A stretch of 64,000 nucleotides of DNA from contig CAKQVG010000001.1 of assembly GCA_934277695.1 (NCBI GenBank), forward strand, positions 1 to 64,000, written 5' to 3'. This document shows, one piece after another, positions 15,604 through 24,342 of the stretch; the stretch's first letter is position 1; each line of letters opens with the position of its first letter. Under the pieces are notes generated by a model. That model did no database searches. It had not been told where the DNA came from and saw only the letters and a list, made by a program, of their open reading frames with translations. A program made the position numbers and the translations under genes. This DNA is from CAG-238 sp934277695. GTDB taxonomy: Bacteria; Bacillota; Clostridia; Peptostreptococcales; Anaerovoracaceae.

Positions 15604-17401
15604 CCGCTTCAGCCTCCTCTACTACAAGCGCATTGATCGCAGCGCGTATATCATTCATCAATTTTTCGTATCTTTCGTCAATCTGCTCTTCTTCGATATA
15701 TTTGAATCTGCCGATTTCTTCACGCTGAGGGATTGCCGCAACCTTTGCAAAGGAAGCACCTTTGTGAATACCCTCAAGCCCTTCCTTATAGAAGCCGAGA
15801 ATCAGCTTCAGAAGCTTAAACTGCTTGTTCAGCGAGGAATAGGTGTCCACATCGTGGAACGCGTTCTGGTGCAGATAGTCCTCACGAATGGATTTGCAGA
15901 CTTCGAGCTTCATGCGGTCTTCCGCCGAAAGAGAATCAACGCCGACGAGCTGTACGATTTCGTTGAGCTCTGCTTCCTGCTGCAAAAGCGCAAGCGTTTC
16001 TTCTCGCATCTTCGGGAATTCTTTGTCAACATTCTCCGCATACCATTTTTCCAGTCTTTCCACATAGAGGGAATAGGACTGAAGCCAGTTGATTGCAGGG
16101 AAGTGTCTTGCGTATGCCAGTGCCGAATCCAGACACCAGAACACCTTTACGATACGCAGAGTTGCCTGCGATACCGGTTCGGAAATGTCACCGCCCGGAG
16201 GAGATACCGCACCGATTGCGGAAAGTGCTCCCACACGGCCTTCTTTTCCGAGGGATACGGTTCTTCCTGCTCTTTCATAGAACTGCGCGAGTCTGGATGC
16301 CAGATAAGCAGGATAGCCTTCTTCACCCGGCATTTCTTCGAGACGGCCCGACATTTCACGAAGAGCTTCCGCCCATCTGGAAGTGGAGTCAGCCATCAGC
16401 GCTACCGAGTAGCCCATATCTCTGAAATATTCCGCGATGGTAATGCCTGTATAAATAGACGCTTCACGCGCCGCAACCGGCATGTCCGAAGTGTTTGCGA
16501 TTAAAACGGTTCTCTTCATCAAAGACTCTCCTGAACGAGGGTCTTTCAGTTCCGGGAATTCCATCAGTACATCGGTCATCTCGTTTCCACGTTCGCCGCA
16601 GCCGATGTATACAACGATGTCCGCATCCGCCCACTTTGCAAGCTGGTGCTGTACAACGGTTTTGCCTGAACCGAACGGCCCGGGAACTGCTGCCACACCG
16701 CCTTTCGCAATTGGGAACATCGTGTCGATGACTCTTTGTCCGGTGATAAGCGGCATCTCCGGAACCAGTTTTTCCTTATATGGACGACCGCGTCTTACCG
16801 GCCATTTCTGCATCATGCTGAGCGATTTGATGTCGCCTGCCTTTAAATGCTCTGCGCCGTAGTCCTCCGTCAGCCTGATTTTACAGATTGTGTGATCAAC
16901 CGTGTAGTTTCCGGATTCAATCGAATCGATTACGCCTTTGATTCCTGCGGGAACCATGATTTTCTGCGTAACCAGAACGGTTTCGGGAACTTCACCGATG
17001 ATGTCGCCGCCTTCGACTTCGTCTCCGGTTTTTAGCAATGGTTTGAATTCCCATTTTTTCTCGCGATTCAGCGACGGAACCTTGATTCCACGCGTGATGT
17101 TCGGTCCCGCAACCTGCACCATTTCCTCGAGAGGACGCTGAATACCATCATACATGGTCTCGATGAGTCCGGGTCCCAGTTCTACTGAAAGCGGCGCTCC
17201 CGTAGATACAACCGGAGCACCCGGTCCGATTCCCGCAGTCTCTTCGTATACCTGAATGGAAGCCCTGTCGCCTCTCATTTCTATAATTTCTCCGATCAGG
17301 CCTTGGCTGCCAACATGCACGACGTCGAACATATTGGCTTGATCCATGCCCGACGCAACGACCAACGGCCCGGATACTTTCAATACTTTGCCTTCTGCCA
17401 T
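15596..17401 (-). CDS. ntpA: V-type ATPase subunit A (catalytic)
   Basis: Catalytic subunit of the rotary ATPase. The 601 residues contain the Walker A loop GPFGSGKTVV, IGCGERGNEMTDVL, the bulge domain unique to A subunits (about 110-200), and SRWAEALREMSGRLEEMPGEEG. The start is ATG 17401, eight bases after GGAGG; a TTG five codons earlier contains the ribosome site and is not the start. ntpF ends two bases upstream. No key residue is missing, so the enzyme should be active. Confidence 0.97.
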   Translation of the reverse strand: MAEGKVLKVSGPLVVASGMDQANMFDVVHVGSQGLIGEIIEMRGDRASIQVYEETAGIGPGAPVVSTGAPLSVELGPGLIETMYDGIQRPLEEMVQVAGPNITRGIKVPSLNREKKWEFKPLLKTGDEVEGGDIIGEVPETVLVTQKIMVPAGIKGVIDSIESGNYTVDHTICKIRLTEDYGAEHLKAGDIKSLSMMQKWPVRRGRPYKEKLVPEMPLITGQRVIDTMFPIAKGGVAAVPGPFGSGKTVVQHQLAKWADADIVVYIGCGERGNEMTDVLMEFPELKDPRSGESLMKRTVLIANTSDMPVAAREASIYTGITIAEYFRDMGYSVALMADSTSRWAEALREMSGRLEEMPGEEGYPAYLASRLAQFYERAGRTVSLGKEGRVGALSAIGAVSPPGGDISEPVSQATLRIVKVFWCLDSALAYARHFPAINWLQSYSLYVERLEKWYAENVDKEFPKMREETLALLQQEAELNEIVQLVGVDSLSAEDRMKLEVCKSIREDYLHQNAFHDVDTYSSLNKQFKLLKLILGFYKEGLEGIHKGASFAKVAAIPQREEIGRFKYIEEEQIDERYEKLMNDIRAAINALVVEEAEADD

Positions 17402-17402
17402 T

Positions 17403-17723
17403 TTAATTTCCTCCAAATAATATATCGGCTCCGACGGCTCTTTCCACCGATTTCTTTACGGATGTCATTCCGATGCCCAAACTTCCGTCCTTTCCGGGAA
17501 TCGGAATCACAGCCGGAAGCCTGCTGTCTGTGTACTCCTCGACTTCCTTCATCATATATTGATAAAACTGTTCTGTAATATAGATGATGGCGAAGTCCTC
17601 CTTAGCAAGCCGCTTCAGCGTTTTCTTTGCCTCCTCGGCATCGCCCGCCGGAAATACATCCAAACCGACCGCTTGAAAGCCTAAAACGCTTTCTCTGTCG
17701 CCGATTACGCCTATCTTATACAT
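17403..17723 (-). CDS. ntpF: V-type ATPase subunit F
   Basis: The 106 residues have the Rossmann-like start MYKIGVIGDRESVLGFQAVG and FAIIYITEQFY typical of subunit F, which binds shaft subunit D and helps couple rotation. It overlaps ntpC by eight bases and ends two bases before ntpA. Confidence 0.95.
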   Translation of the reverse strand: MYKIGVIGDRESVLGFQAVGLDVFPAGDAEEAKKTLKRLAKEDFAIIYITEQFYQYMMKEVEEYTDSRLPAVIPIPGKDGSLGIGMTSVKKSVERAVGADILFGGN

Positions 17724-18723
17724 AAGTTTCCCTTAACCTTTCCGCTACAATTTCCGCAGCTGTTCCGGCAATCTTGCCCGCAAAGATAATTCTGAGATTC
17801 TTGACCTCCATCTCTTTGGCAATCAGATAAGCCGCAGCGGTTTCCAATCCGAATGGCTGATATTTGCACTCTGCCGCAAAGCGGATTTTCAAATTATCGA
17901 GAATTTTTTCAAGCTCGCTGTAGCTTCCCTTTTCGGTAACGGCTTTCGCTCCCTCCGCAAAGACTTCGTAATAGCCAAATGGCTGCAGTTTGTCCGCAAT
18001 CGAGCTGTACGCCTCTTCATAAGCACCCTCAAAGAAACGCTCCTCGAGGTTTCCGCCTGTAAGGAAAATCTTTTCGAAGAAATTCTTGGATTTTCCGATT
18101 TTGCGAAGCCTGATAAACGCACTCATGTTCAAGCTGTCGATTAAGAGCTTCACATAGCCCGTCACAAAAGCATTATCAAGCTTTTCTGCTTCCTCAAGCA
18201 TATCGCGGTAGCATGCACGGTCTAAAATAATGTCGATTTCCTGCGGGTCACGGCTCTTGGCGAAGACCTCTGCCGCCTCACTAACCGCCTGCTTCATGGA
18301 AACGGAAAGCAGCGCAAAATCTCTTTTGCGAATCATTTCCTGCATTTCCTGAGGCGGTATCGCCGCCGACTCCAGCAAAAGCGGTGCCGGGTCTGTCTTA
18401 AGCGCCTCCGCCTTCAAAAGAACCTTTACATTATGATAATCGCTTGGGTACAGGAAAAGTTTCATCTGCGGTTCGTCCGAAAGCACAGAAAATACAAGCT
18501 CATAGCTTTCAGCAAGACCCGCGTCGAGAGCCTTCTCGAAGGCACGCTCATCCTCGCTGTCCTTACCGTCGCCATATCCGAACTCGCTTAAAACTTTCAT
18601 TGCGCCCTGCACGTCTTTCTGCTCCATGACTTTTTCCATGTCAGCGCGTTTCAGAAGCGAAGTTTCTTTGCTGCGAATCAGTACCGAAGGGAATATATAA
18701 TCATATTCGCTTTTCTTTGCCAT
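17716..18723 (-). CDS. ntpC: V-type ATPase subunit C (d-type rotor adaptor)
   Basis: The 335 residues are almost all alpha-helical, with EYDYIFPSVLIRSKETSLL at the start and the three similar helical thirds typical of the family. Subunit C is the funnel that connects the shaft to the membrane rotor ring. It starts 11 bases after ntpE and overlaps ntpF. Confidence 0.93.
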   Translation of the reverse strand: MAKKSEYDYIFPSVLIRSKETSLLKRADMEKVMEQKDVQGAMKVLSEFGYGDGKDSEDERAFEKALDAGLAESYELVFSVLSDEPQMKLFLYPSDYHNVKVLLKAEALKTDPAPLLLESAAIPPQEMQEMIRKRDFALLSVSMKQAVSEAAEVFAKSRDPQEIDIILDRACYRDMLEEAEKLDNAFVTGYVKLLIDSLNMSAFIRLRKIGKSKNFFEKIFLTGGNLEERFFEGAYEEAYSSIADKLQPFGYYEVFAEGAKAVTEKGSYSELEKILDNLKIRFAAECKYQPFGLETAAAYLIAKEMEVKNLRIIFAGKIAGTAAEIVAERLRETYV

Positions 18724-18734
18724 TGTATCCCCCT

Positions 18735-19355
18735 TTAGGTAAATAAAATTTTCGCTGCTTCACCGGCAAGATCCATGCGATGCTCCTTTACCAGAGACTC
18801 GATGGTACAGTCTGCGAAGGTCGAACGATAGGTGACAATATAACCACCTTTCATATTTCCCACTTCTTCATCCAAAGTGAAACGCTCCGCATACTGGATT
18901 TCGTCTCCGTATCTGTCTCTTCTCTTTGAAGCAACCGCGCGATTCAGCGCGTCGCAGACCTTCTGCCCGATTCTTTCCTTTTCATCAGCGTTGAACAAGA
19001 GCTTGCCGCCGTACATGTCGGCCGCATCTCCAAGCTCCACCAAAAGTTCTATATAGCGATATTCTTCAATTCCGATAATGTAATCTACCATCCCTGCAAA
19101 ACAATCCGAGAGGAGTTCCTGTTTTTTCTTCAGGATGATTTTTCCCGCATCGATGTCTGCCGCTGATTTTCCATACTTTACTGCTTTTTCTTTTTCAGTG
19201 CGTCCGCTCTCTTCGGCATCCGCCAAAATTTTCTCCGCCGCAGCCTTTGCGTCTGCGAGGATTGACCGAGCCTCCTGCTTGGCACTGCCCACTACCGCAT
19301 CATAATCGGCCTTAGCCTCGGCAGCGATTCTATCGGTAATTTTTTCAATGCCCAT
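18735..19355 (-). CDS. ntpE: V-type ATPase subunit E (peripheral stalk)
   Basis: The 206 residues form a long N-terminal helix rich in Ala, Lys and Glu (about 1-85) and a globular C-terminal part with GGYIVTYRSTFADCTIESLV, which binds the top of the A3B3 head. It pairs with the H/G subunit encoded at the start of the operon to form the stator stalks. Confidence 0.93.
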   Translation of the reverse strand: MGIEKITDRIAAEAKADYDAVVGSAKQEARSILADAKAAAEKILADAEESGRTEKEKAVKYGKSAADIDAGKIILKKKQELLSDCFAGMVDYIIGIEEYRYIELLVELGDAADMYGGKLLFNADEKERIGQKVCDALNRAVASKRRDRYGDEIQYAERFTLDEEVGNMKGGYIVTYRSTFADCTIESLVKEHRMDLAGEAAKILFT

Positions 19356-19368
19356 ATTGTCGTCCTTT

Positions 19369-19851
19369 CTAAACCGGTATTCTCAGCCAGATCAGTACCG
19401 AAACAAGCAGCGCGAAAATCGCGTAAGTTTCTACCATTGCGGTATAGATGATACCTTTAACCATCTGATCGGGTCTCTTAGCTGTAAGCTGAAGCGCAGC
19501 AGCTGCTGCCTTTCCCTGTGCAATACCGGACCAAATACCAACTGCTCCGATTGGAATGCCTGCGCACATGAAATAGAATCCCTGAGCTGCAGTGAGGTCA
19601 ACCATGTTTCCGCTGAGCAGGCCGATTTTTACCATGATCAGGAATGCGATAATCAGACCGTAAATACCCTGCGTACCCGGGAGTGCCTGCAAAATGATTG
19701 TTTTACCGAATTTTTTCGGGTCTTCCGCAACAACAGCCGAAGCCGCCTGACCTGCGATGCCAACGCCCATAGCTGAGCCGATACCTGCCAGCGCCGCGAT
19801 TGCAGCACCTAAAATTGCTAAACTGTTTCCGTCAATATATTCAAAAAACAT
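19369..19851 (-). CDS. ntpK: V-type ATPase subunit K (rotor ring), Na+-type
   Basis: A 160-residue proteolipid with four membrane helices made of two repeated hairpins. Residues matching the Na+ site of Enterococcus hirae NtpK are all present: Leu57, Thr60 and Gln61 in LPGTQGIYG, Gln112 in SGIAQGKA and Glu141 in AMVETYAIF. The first hairpin has no carboxylate (Gly in place of Glu), so there is one ion per four-helix subunit. This predicts a Na+-coupled enzyme, by analogy rather than test. It lies between ntpI and ntpE. Confidence 0.95.
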   Translation of the reverse strand: MFFEYIDGNSLAILGAAIAALAGIGSAMGVGIAGQAASAVVAEDPKKFGKTIILQALPGTQGIYGLIIAFLIMVKIGLLSGNMVDLTAAQGFYFMCAGIPIGAVGIWSGIAQGKAAAAALQLTAKRPDQMVKGIIYTAMVETYAIFALLVSVLIWLRIPV

Positions 19852-19878
19852 CTTAAATTCCTCCTGTTTTTCTGTTTT

Positions 19879-21891
19879 TTATTCTTCATCAACACGGATA
19901 TATTTCGTCTTTCTGCGCAGCGGGTCGAAAGGTTCTCCGCCGTCCACATAGAATTTGCCGAAAAACTCTACATACTGCAGTCTTGCCGAGTGAATGAATG
20001 CGCCCAGCAGGTTGATTGCAAAGTTCACAGCATGCCCCACCGCAAAGATAAGCAAGAAGAGGATCAGTCCGGCAATTCCTCCGCCGAACAGCGAGCCCAT
20101 CGTATTTACTACCTGTGCGATAACGCCGGTCGCAAGTCCCAGTGCCAAAAGTCTGGCATAAGACAAAATATCCGAAATCCAGCTTGTGATGTTATACAGA
20201 TTTGAAAAGCCTCCGACGATTTTGCCGATGCCTTTCCTGCCTCGTCCTCCTGCAATCAGAAGACCGGCCGCACCTGCGATGCTCATCCACATACCTGCGG
20301 TAGAAAGCACCGCCGAGTCGAATGCCGCGGAACCGCAAAGCCATGCGCAAAGGCCCAGTATCGTCAGATACCAAAAACCCTCGTCACAGACTGCATCCAC
20401 AAATTTTCCATCTTTGATCTGCATATATGCCTGGATTCCCATTCCGATAAAGAGATGAATCACGCCGAGTATCAGCGAGAAAATCAAAAGCTTCATCGGG
20501 TCTTCCAGCGGATTGAACCAAACTGCATTAAAAGCAATTTGTTTTCCGAGGAAGGTGTTTGAAAAGACGCCGATCAAGTCCCCAAAGAATCCCCCGAAAA
20601 GTACGCCCCATACCGTGGTCGAAATACCACAGTAGAAGAAAAGTTTTATCATTTTAAAGGTCGTACCCTCAAGGTCAAATTTTCTCAAAACGACTCCGCA
20701 TCCGACTGCCAGAAGCAATCCATAGCCCGCGTCACTGAACATCATTCCGAAGAAAATGATATAGAACAGCGAGTAGATGGAAGTCGGATCAAATCCCCAA
20801 TAACTCGGCAGCGAGTACATTTCCGTAATCGCTTCCGTTGGCTGGAAAAAGCTCTTATTCTCAAGCAGAACCGGAACTTCTTCCCCTTCTTCCGGGTCAC
20901 GGAATTGATAGCAGGTGTTGTTTTCGTCTAAGATCTGCGTTACCCGCACCTTCGTCCGTACCGGAAGCCACCCCTCAAGGAGGAAAGTCTTCGAAGTCCT
21001 AAGAAGTTTTTCTCTGCTTCTTTCTTTGTCTGCCTCGACCGTAAAGTAGTCTGCATAGTCTTCGACAGGCTCTTTCCAAGCTTTCAGAGTTTTAATTTCC
21101 TCTTTTAATTTTCGCAGAGTTTCCTCTGCCTCTTGTTTTTCCTTATTCAATTGTTTCAAGTTTTCATCCGCAGTTCCTGCAAATGCAGATAAGTTCAGCT
21201 CTGAGAAACCAATTTCCCGAAGCTGCGCCGTAACTGCTTTCGTTTCTTCTTTTCCTGTGACAAAGGCTGCGTACATATAATCCTTATCTTCCGATACCTG
21301 TTTGATCATACAATACTGCATCGCCTCAGCATTTTCGCCTTCAGCAGATGCTCTCTGCAGTTTTTCTGTCACTTCGGAAAAACTCCGAAAATCAGTCTTT
21401 GGAATCACTCCAAGCGTGATGTCTGTCGTCTGCGTTCCCCTCTCCGCAAGCGAAAGGTCAAAGCTTTTCCACGGGGTCAGCATCGCCGTATCGCTTTCAA
21501 TCCGATTGATTCGGTCACTTGCATTTTTTATTTTCTCCGCAAGGTTTAAAAGCTTGTCGATTTTTGCCCGTGTCTGTTCTTCACTTTCACCGATTCCTTT
21601 GAACTGAGGCTTTTTTACCCGGCGCCGTGTGTGGAAAAGCGGTTCTTTGATTTCCCCGTATTTTTCCAAAACTTCCAGTGCCTGTGCCGCATCAAAGACC
21701 TTCTTTTCAAAAAGCTCGACCGTCTCCGGCGCGCCATCCTGCGTCAGATTCGCGTCCCGAAAAGCTTCCCCGGACATTGCCGAGCAATCCGTAAGTTCAA
21801 CGACGCCTAAGTCCATCAGCTCTGACATCAGTCTCTTTTTATCTGCATCCAGTCCCAAAACCGCAACCTTTTGCATTCTAATGATTGACAC
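19879..21891 (-). CDS. ntpI: V-type ATPase subunit I (membrane stator, a-type)
   Basis: The 670 residues have a cytoplasmic N-terminal half with coiled coils (about 90-130 and 210-260) and a C-terminal half with seven or more membrane helices, including GYGLLLAVGCG and LSYARLLALGLATGVIAQV, where the Arg faces the ion path. Subunit I provides the half-channels and links to the stalks. It overlaps the end of ntpH by 14 bases. Confidence 0.95.
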   Translation of the reverse strand: MSIIRMQKVAVLGLDADKKRLMSELMDLGVVELTDCSAMSGEAFRDANLTQDGAPETVELFEKKVFDAAQALEVLEKYGEIKEPLFHTRRRVKKPQFKGIGESEEQTRAKIDKLLNLAEKIKNASDRINRIESDTAMLTPWKSFDLSLAERGTQTTDITLGVIPKTDFRSFSEVTEKLQRASAEGENAEAMQYCMIKQVSEDKDYMYAAFVTGKEETKAVTAQLREIGFSELNLSAFAGTADENLKQLNKEKQEAEETLRKLKEEIKTLKAWKEPVEDYADYFTVEADKERSREKLLRTSKTFLLEGWLPVRTKVRVTQILDENNTCYQFRDPEEGEEVPVLLENKSFFQPTEAITEMYSLPSYWGFDPTSIYSLFYIIFFGMMFSDAGYGLLLAVGCGVVLRKFDLEGTTFKMIKLFFYCGISTTVWGVLFGGFFGDLIGVFSNTFLGKQIAFNAVWFNPLEDPMKLLIFSLILGVIHLFIGMGIQAYMQIKDGKFVDAVCDEGFWYLTILGLCAWLCGSAAFDSAVLSTAGMWMSIAGAAGLLIAGGRGRKGIGKIVGGFSNLYNITSWISDILSYARLLALGLATGVIAQVVNTMGSLFGGGIAGLILFLLIFAVGHAVNFAINLLGAFIHSARLQYVEFFGKFYVDGGEPFDPLRRKTKYIRVDEE

Positions 21892-22204
21892 TGATTTCTA
21901 CAATCCTTTCCGCTATCGTTTCAATAGCTTGTTTTTTCCGAGCCTCCGCATCTTTTACCAGAGATTCGGCAGTTTCCCGGGCTTGATTCATGGCAGCTTC
22001 ATAATCTGCTTCTGCCTGTTTCTCGCCCTCCTTCAGATACGCGGCTGCATGCTCTTTTGCCTGCGCCTGTGCCCGCTCTGTTGTTTTTTTTGCCTCGGAT
22101 TTCGCAGCTTCAATCATCTGCCTAGCATCCGTCTTGGCGTTTTTACGCATAGCATCTGCCGCCTCCTCGGCCTCGCGAATTTTGTTTATTTCTTCCGTAA
22201 ACAC
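21878..22204 (-). CDS. ntpH: V-type ATPase subunit H/G (peripheral stalk coiled coil)
   Basis: First gene of the operon. The 108 residues are a single Ala/Glu/Lys-rich helix with frequent AEA and KAEA patterns, as in the stalk subunit that pairs with E. It uses a GTG start (22204) seven bases after GGAGG. Its 14-base overlap with ntpI fits coupling. About 160 AT-rich bases lie upstream, where the operon promoter must be; no hexamer pair is convincing. Confidence 0.9.
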   Translation of the reverse strand: MFTEEINKIREAEEAADAMRKNAKTDARQMIEAAKSEAKKTTERAQAQAKEHAAAYLKEGEKQAEADYEAAMNQARETAESLVKDAEARKKQAIETIAERIVEISVNH

Positions 22205-22361
22205 TTACTCGCCTCCTTGTTCTAAAAAAATCACCCATACCCCTTTTATTATTTTTACCACATTTTTAAACATACTAAAACCATATTTTAGCAAATGATT
22301 AGCAATTTTGAACAATTCCGAAAATTTGCCTAAATTTTTGGACATAATCTAAATTATATGC

Positions 22362-22398
22362 AAAAAAAGCCGCAAAAACTCTCTACAGCTTCGCGGCT
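22362..22398 (-). terminator. Terminator of whiA, overlapping its stop codon
   Basis: AGCCGC and GCGGCT pair across 19 bases and a seven-base T-run follows on the minus strand. Confidence 0.85.
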
Positions 22399-23339
22399 AT
22401 TTCTTCCAATTTCTTTATTCTGTTGTTAATTCCCGATTTCTTCAGAGGCGGATCACACATTTCGCCGAGTGATGCTATTGAAACATCGGGGTTTTCAAGA
22501 CGAAGCTCCGCAACTTCCCGAAGCTTATCCGGAAGCGCGGATATTCCGATTTTTTCGTCTATTTTTTTGATTGCGGCAGCCTGCTTGATGGACGCCTCAA
22601 TTGTTCTGTCCATGTTTGCGTTGTCGCAGTTGACGCTTCGCTTCGCGGAATTGACCATTGCTTTCTTGATTCTGGTTTCTTCCATGCTGAAAACCTGATT
22701 GCTTGCGCCCATAATTGCCAGCGTATCGCTGATATAGTCGGCTTTTTTCATGTATACAACATATTTTTTTCCGCGTTTAACCACCTTGCAGCTGAGATCG
22801 ACAAAGGAATTGATAAGCCTCCGGAGGTCCTGCGCCATCGTCTCCGAGTTCAGCACAAATTCAAGGTCGTAGCTTTTTTCCGGGTCGCTCATCGTGCCCG
22901 CGCCCATGAACACTCCGCACAGATAAGCCTTCTTACAGCACTTGGTTCGCACAATGCCGCTGTAAATCCCGTCCGAAAAATAGTTGTTCCCTTCCTTAAT
23001 CAGAAGCATTCCCGTTTCCCGGAGAATCTGTTCACTGAGATTATCCGCATCGATCGTAATGCTATACGCATATTTTTTCCCCGAGCGTGCTTTTCCGACA
23101 GCCTTGCCTTCTCCGATTTCGAGCTTAGTTTCGATTCCGAAATAATCCTGCAAAAGCTTCTTGTAGTGCCTTGCAACTGCCGGATTTTCGGTTGTAATTT
23201 TGATGCGGAATTTACCCAGTCCAACGAGCCCGATGCTTCCGGCCACGCGAAGAAAGCCCGAAATTTCCGCAAGCACGCAGCATTTCTTTTTGGGCTCAAT
23301 TCTTGATAATTCGTTTTTCGTGTCAGATGCGAACGACAT
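22383..23339 (-). CDS. whiA: DNA-binding protein WhiA
   Basis: WhiA is a conserved Gram-positive regulator that links growth and cell division. The 318 residues show the LAGLIDADG-like fold (KCCVLAEISGFLRVAGSI, RTKCCKKAYLCGVFMGAG) and the C-terminal helix-turn-helix with LADELR-type residues (RLENPDVSIASLGEMCDPPLKKSGINNR). The start follows AAGGGAG. In most Firmicutes whiA follows rapZ and yvcK; here kce and fic lie between rapZ and whiA, and no yvcK is seen. Confidence 0.96.
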   Translation of the reverse strand: MSFASDTKNELSRIEPKKKCCVLAEISGFLRVAGSIGLVGLGKFRIKITTENPAVARHYKKLLQDYFGIETKLEIGEGKAVGKARSGKKYAYSITIDADNLSEQILRETGMLLIKEGNNYFSDGIYSGIVRTKCCKKAYLCGVFMGAGTMSDPEKSYDLEFVLNSETMAQDLRRLINSFVDLSCKVVKRGKKYVVYMKKADYISDTLAIMGASNQVFSMEETRIKKAMVNSAKRSVNCDNANMDRTIEASIKQAAAIKKIDEKIGISALPDKLREVAELRLENPDVSIASLGEMCDPPLKKSGINNRIKKLEEIAAKL

Positions 23340-23358
23340 ATGTTTCTCCCTTTGTTAA

Positions 23359-23384
23359 AAAGGAGCAGCATCCGCTGCTCCTTT
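23359..23384 (-). terminator. Terminator of kce
   Basis: AAAGGAGCAGC pairs perfectly with GCTGCTCCTTT around a four-base loop, followed by TTAAC on the minus strand, 24 bases past the stop. Confidence 0.8.
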
Positions 23385-23407
23385 CGTATATCGTTTATGT
23401 ATTTGGA

Positions 23408-24235
23408 TTATTTCAGTGGAGCTAATCCTAAGATTTCTCTTGCTTCAGCAGGAGTAGCAACTTCTCTGTTGAGCAGCTTAGCCATCTGAACAACTCTTTC
23501 TACCATTTCGCCGTTGGATTTAGCAAGTACGCCCTTGGACATGTATACGTTATCTTCGAAACCAACACGAACGTGTCCGCCCATAGCGATTGTAGCAGCA
23601 GCGATGCCCCATGCATTCTTACCGATACCTGTAGCAGTCCAAGTGGAGTCTGCAGGGATGGAAGTAGCCATGATAACGAGGTCGCGAACTGTAGCTGTCA
23701 TCTGAACGCCGAGTACGAAGTCGAAGTGAATTGGATACTGGATGTGACCCTTCTTAGCTGCCTTAAGAGCTAAGTCAATCATGCCCTTATCGAATACTTC
23801 GCATTCCGGCTTAATGCCTCTTTCCTGCATGATGTCGCCGAAGTTAGCGATTGTGTTGTCTGTATTGATGAAGATTTCGTCTCCGCCGAAGTTGCAAGTA
23901 CCGCAGTCTAAAGTTGCCATTTCAGGAGTCGGAGTGATTTCTGTTGACTGTAATCTTTCAAGGTCAGTCATACCAACTGCTCCACCTGTGGAAGGCTGAA
24001 TAATAACATCCGGACATTCTTTTCTGATAGCATCAACCATTTCCTGGAATCTGCCCTTGTCCTGTGTCGGAGTACCATCGTCCCATCTTACATGAAGGTG
24101 GATAAGAGCTGCACCTGCATCATAAGCAGATTTTGCTTCTCTTACAACTTCTTCTACAGTATAAGGAACTGCAGGGTTGTTTTCCTTAGTTACTTCCGCA
24201 CCGCAAATACATGCACTGATAATTAATTTGTCCAT
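23408..24235 (-). CDS. kce: 3-keto-5-aminohexanoate cleavage enzyme (BKACE family)
   Basis: Kce condenses a beta-keto acid with acetyl-CoA and releases acetoacetate; in lysine fermentation the substrate is 3-keto-5-aminohexanoate. The 275 residues from ATG 24235 carry the zinc ligands His46 and His48 in LIHLHVRWDDG, Glu14 and a late Glu in VRVGFEDN. PSTGG and the THC-like LDCGTCNFGG are typical. The other genes of lysine fermentation (kamA, kamDE, kdd, kal) are not nearby, so another beta-keto acid is possible. It has its own strong promoter and terminator, a monocistronic unit, and its codon choice looks biased toward common codons, suggesting high expression. Confidence 0.9.
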   Translation of the reverse strand: MDKLIISACICGAEVTKENNPAVPYTVEEVVREAKSAYDAGAALIHLHVRWDDGTPTQDKGRFQEMVDAIRKECPDVIIQPSTGGAVGMTDLERLQSTEITPTPEMATLDCGTCNFGGDEIFINTDNTIANFGDIMQERGIKPECEVFDKGMIDLALKAAKKGHIQYPIHFDFVLGVQMTATVRDLVIMATSIPADSTWTATGIGKNAWGIAAATIAMGGHVRVGFEDNVYMSKGVLAKSNGEMVERVVQMAKLLNREVATPAEAREILGLAPLK

Positions 24236-24312
24236 TTTAATCAATCTCCTTTTTATTTCATTCTTTCAAACAAAATAATTACTAATAACGGTGTCTTTGC
24301 ACCCACAGAAAC

Positions 24313-24341
24313 ATTATAACACCTCGTTAATGGATATTCAA
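24313..24341 (-). promoter_or_regulatory. Strong sigma-A promoter of kce
   Basis: TTGAAT (24336-24341), a 17-base spacer and a perfect TATAAT (24313-24318) read toward kce on the minus strand. Confidence 0.9.
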
Positions 24342-24342
24342 G

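Noticed and set aside
15548..16504. Long plus-strand open frame of 318 codons opposite ntpA
   Set aside because: It is antisense to a fully conserved V-ATPase subunit, has no ribosome site, and its residues match no family.
22205..22361. Consensus promoter for the V-ATPase operon
   Set aside because: A TAAAAT hexamer exists but the best -35 is poor and at 19 bases; not strong enough to report as a feature.
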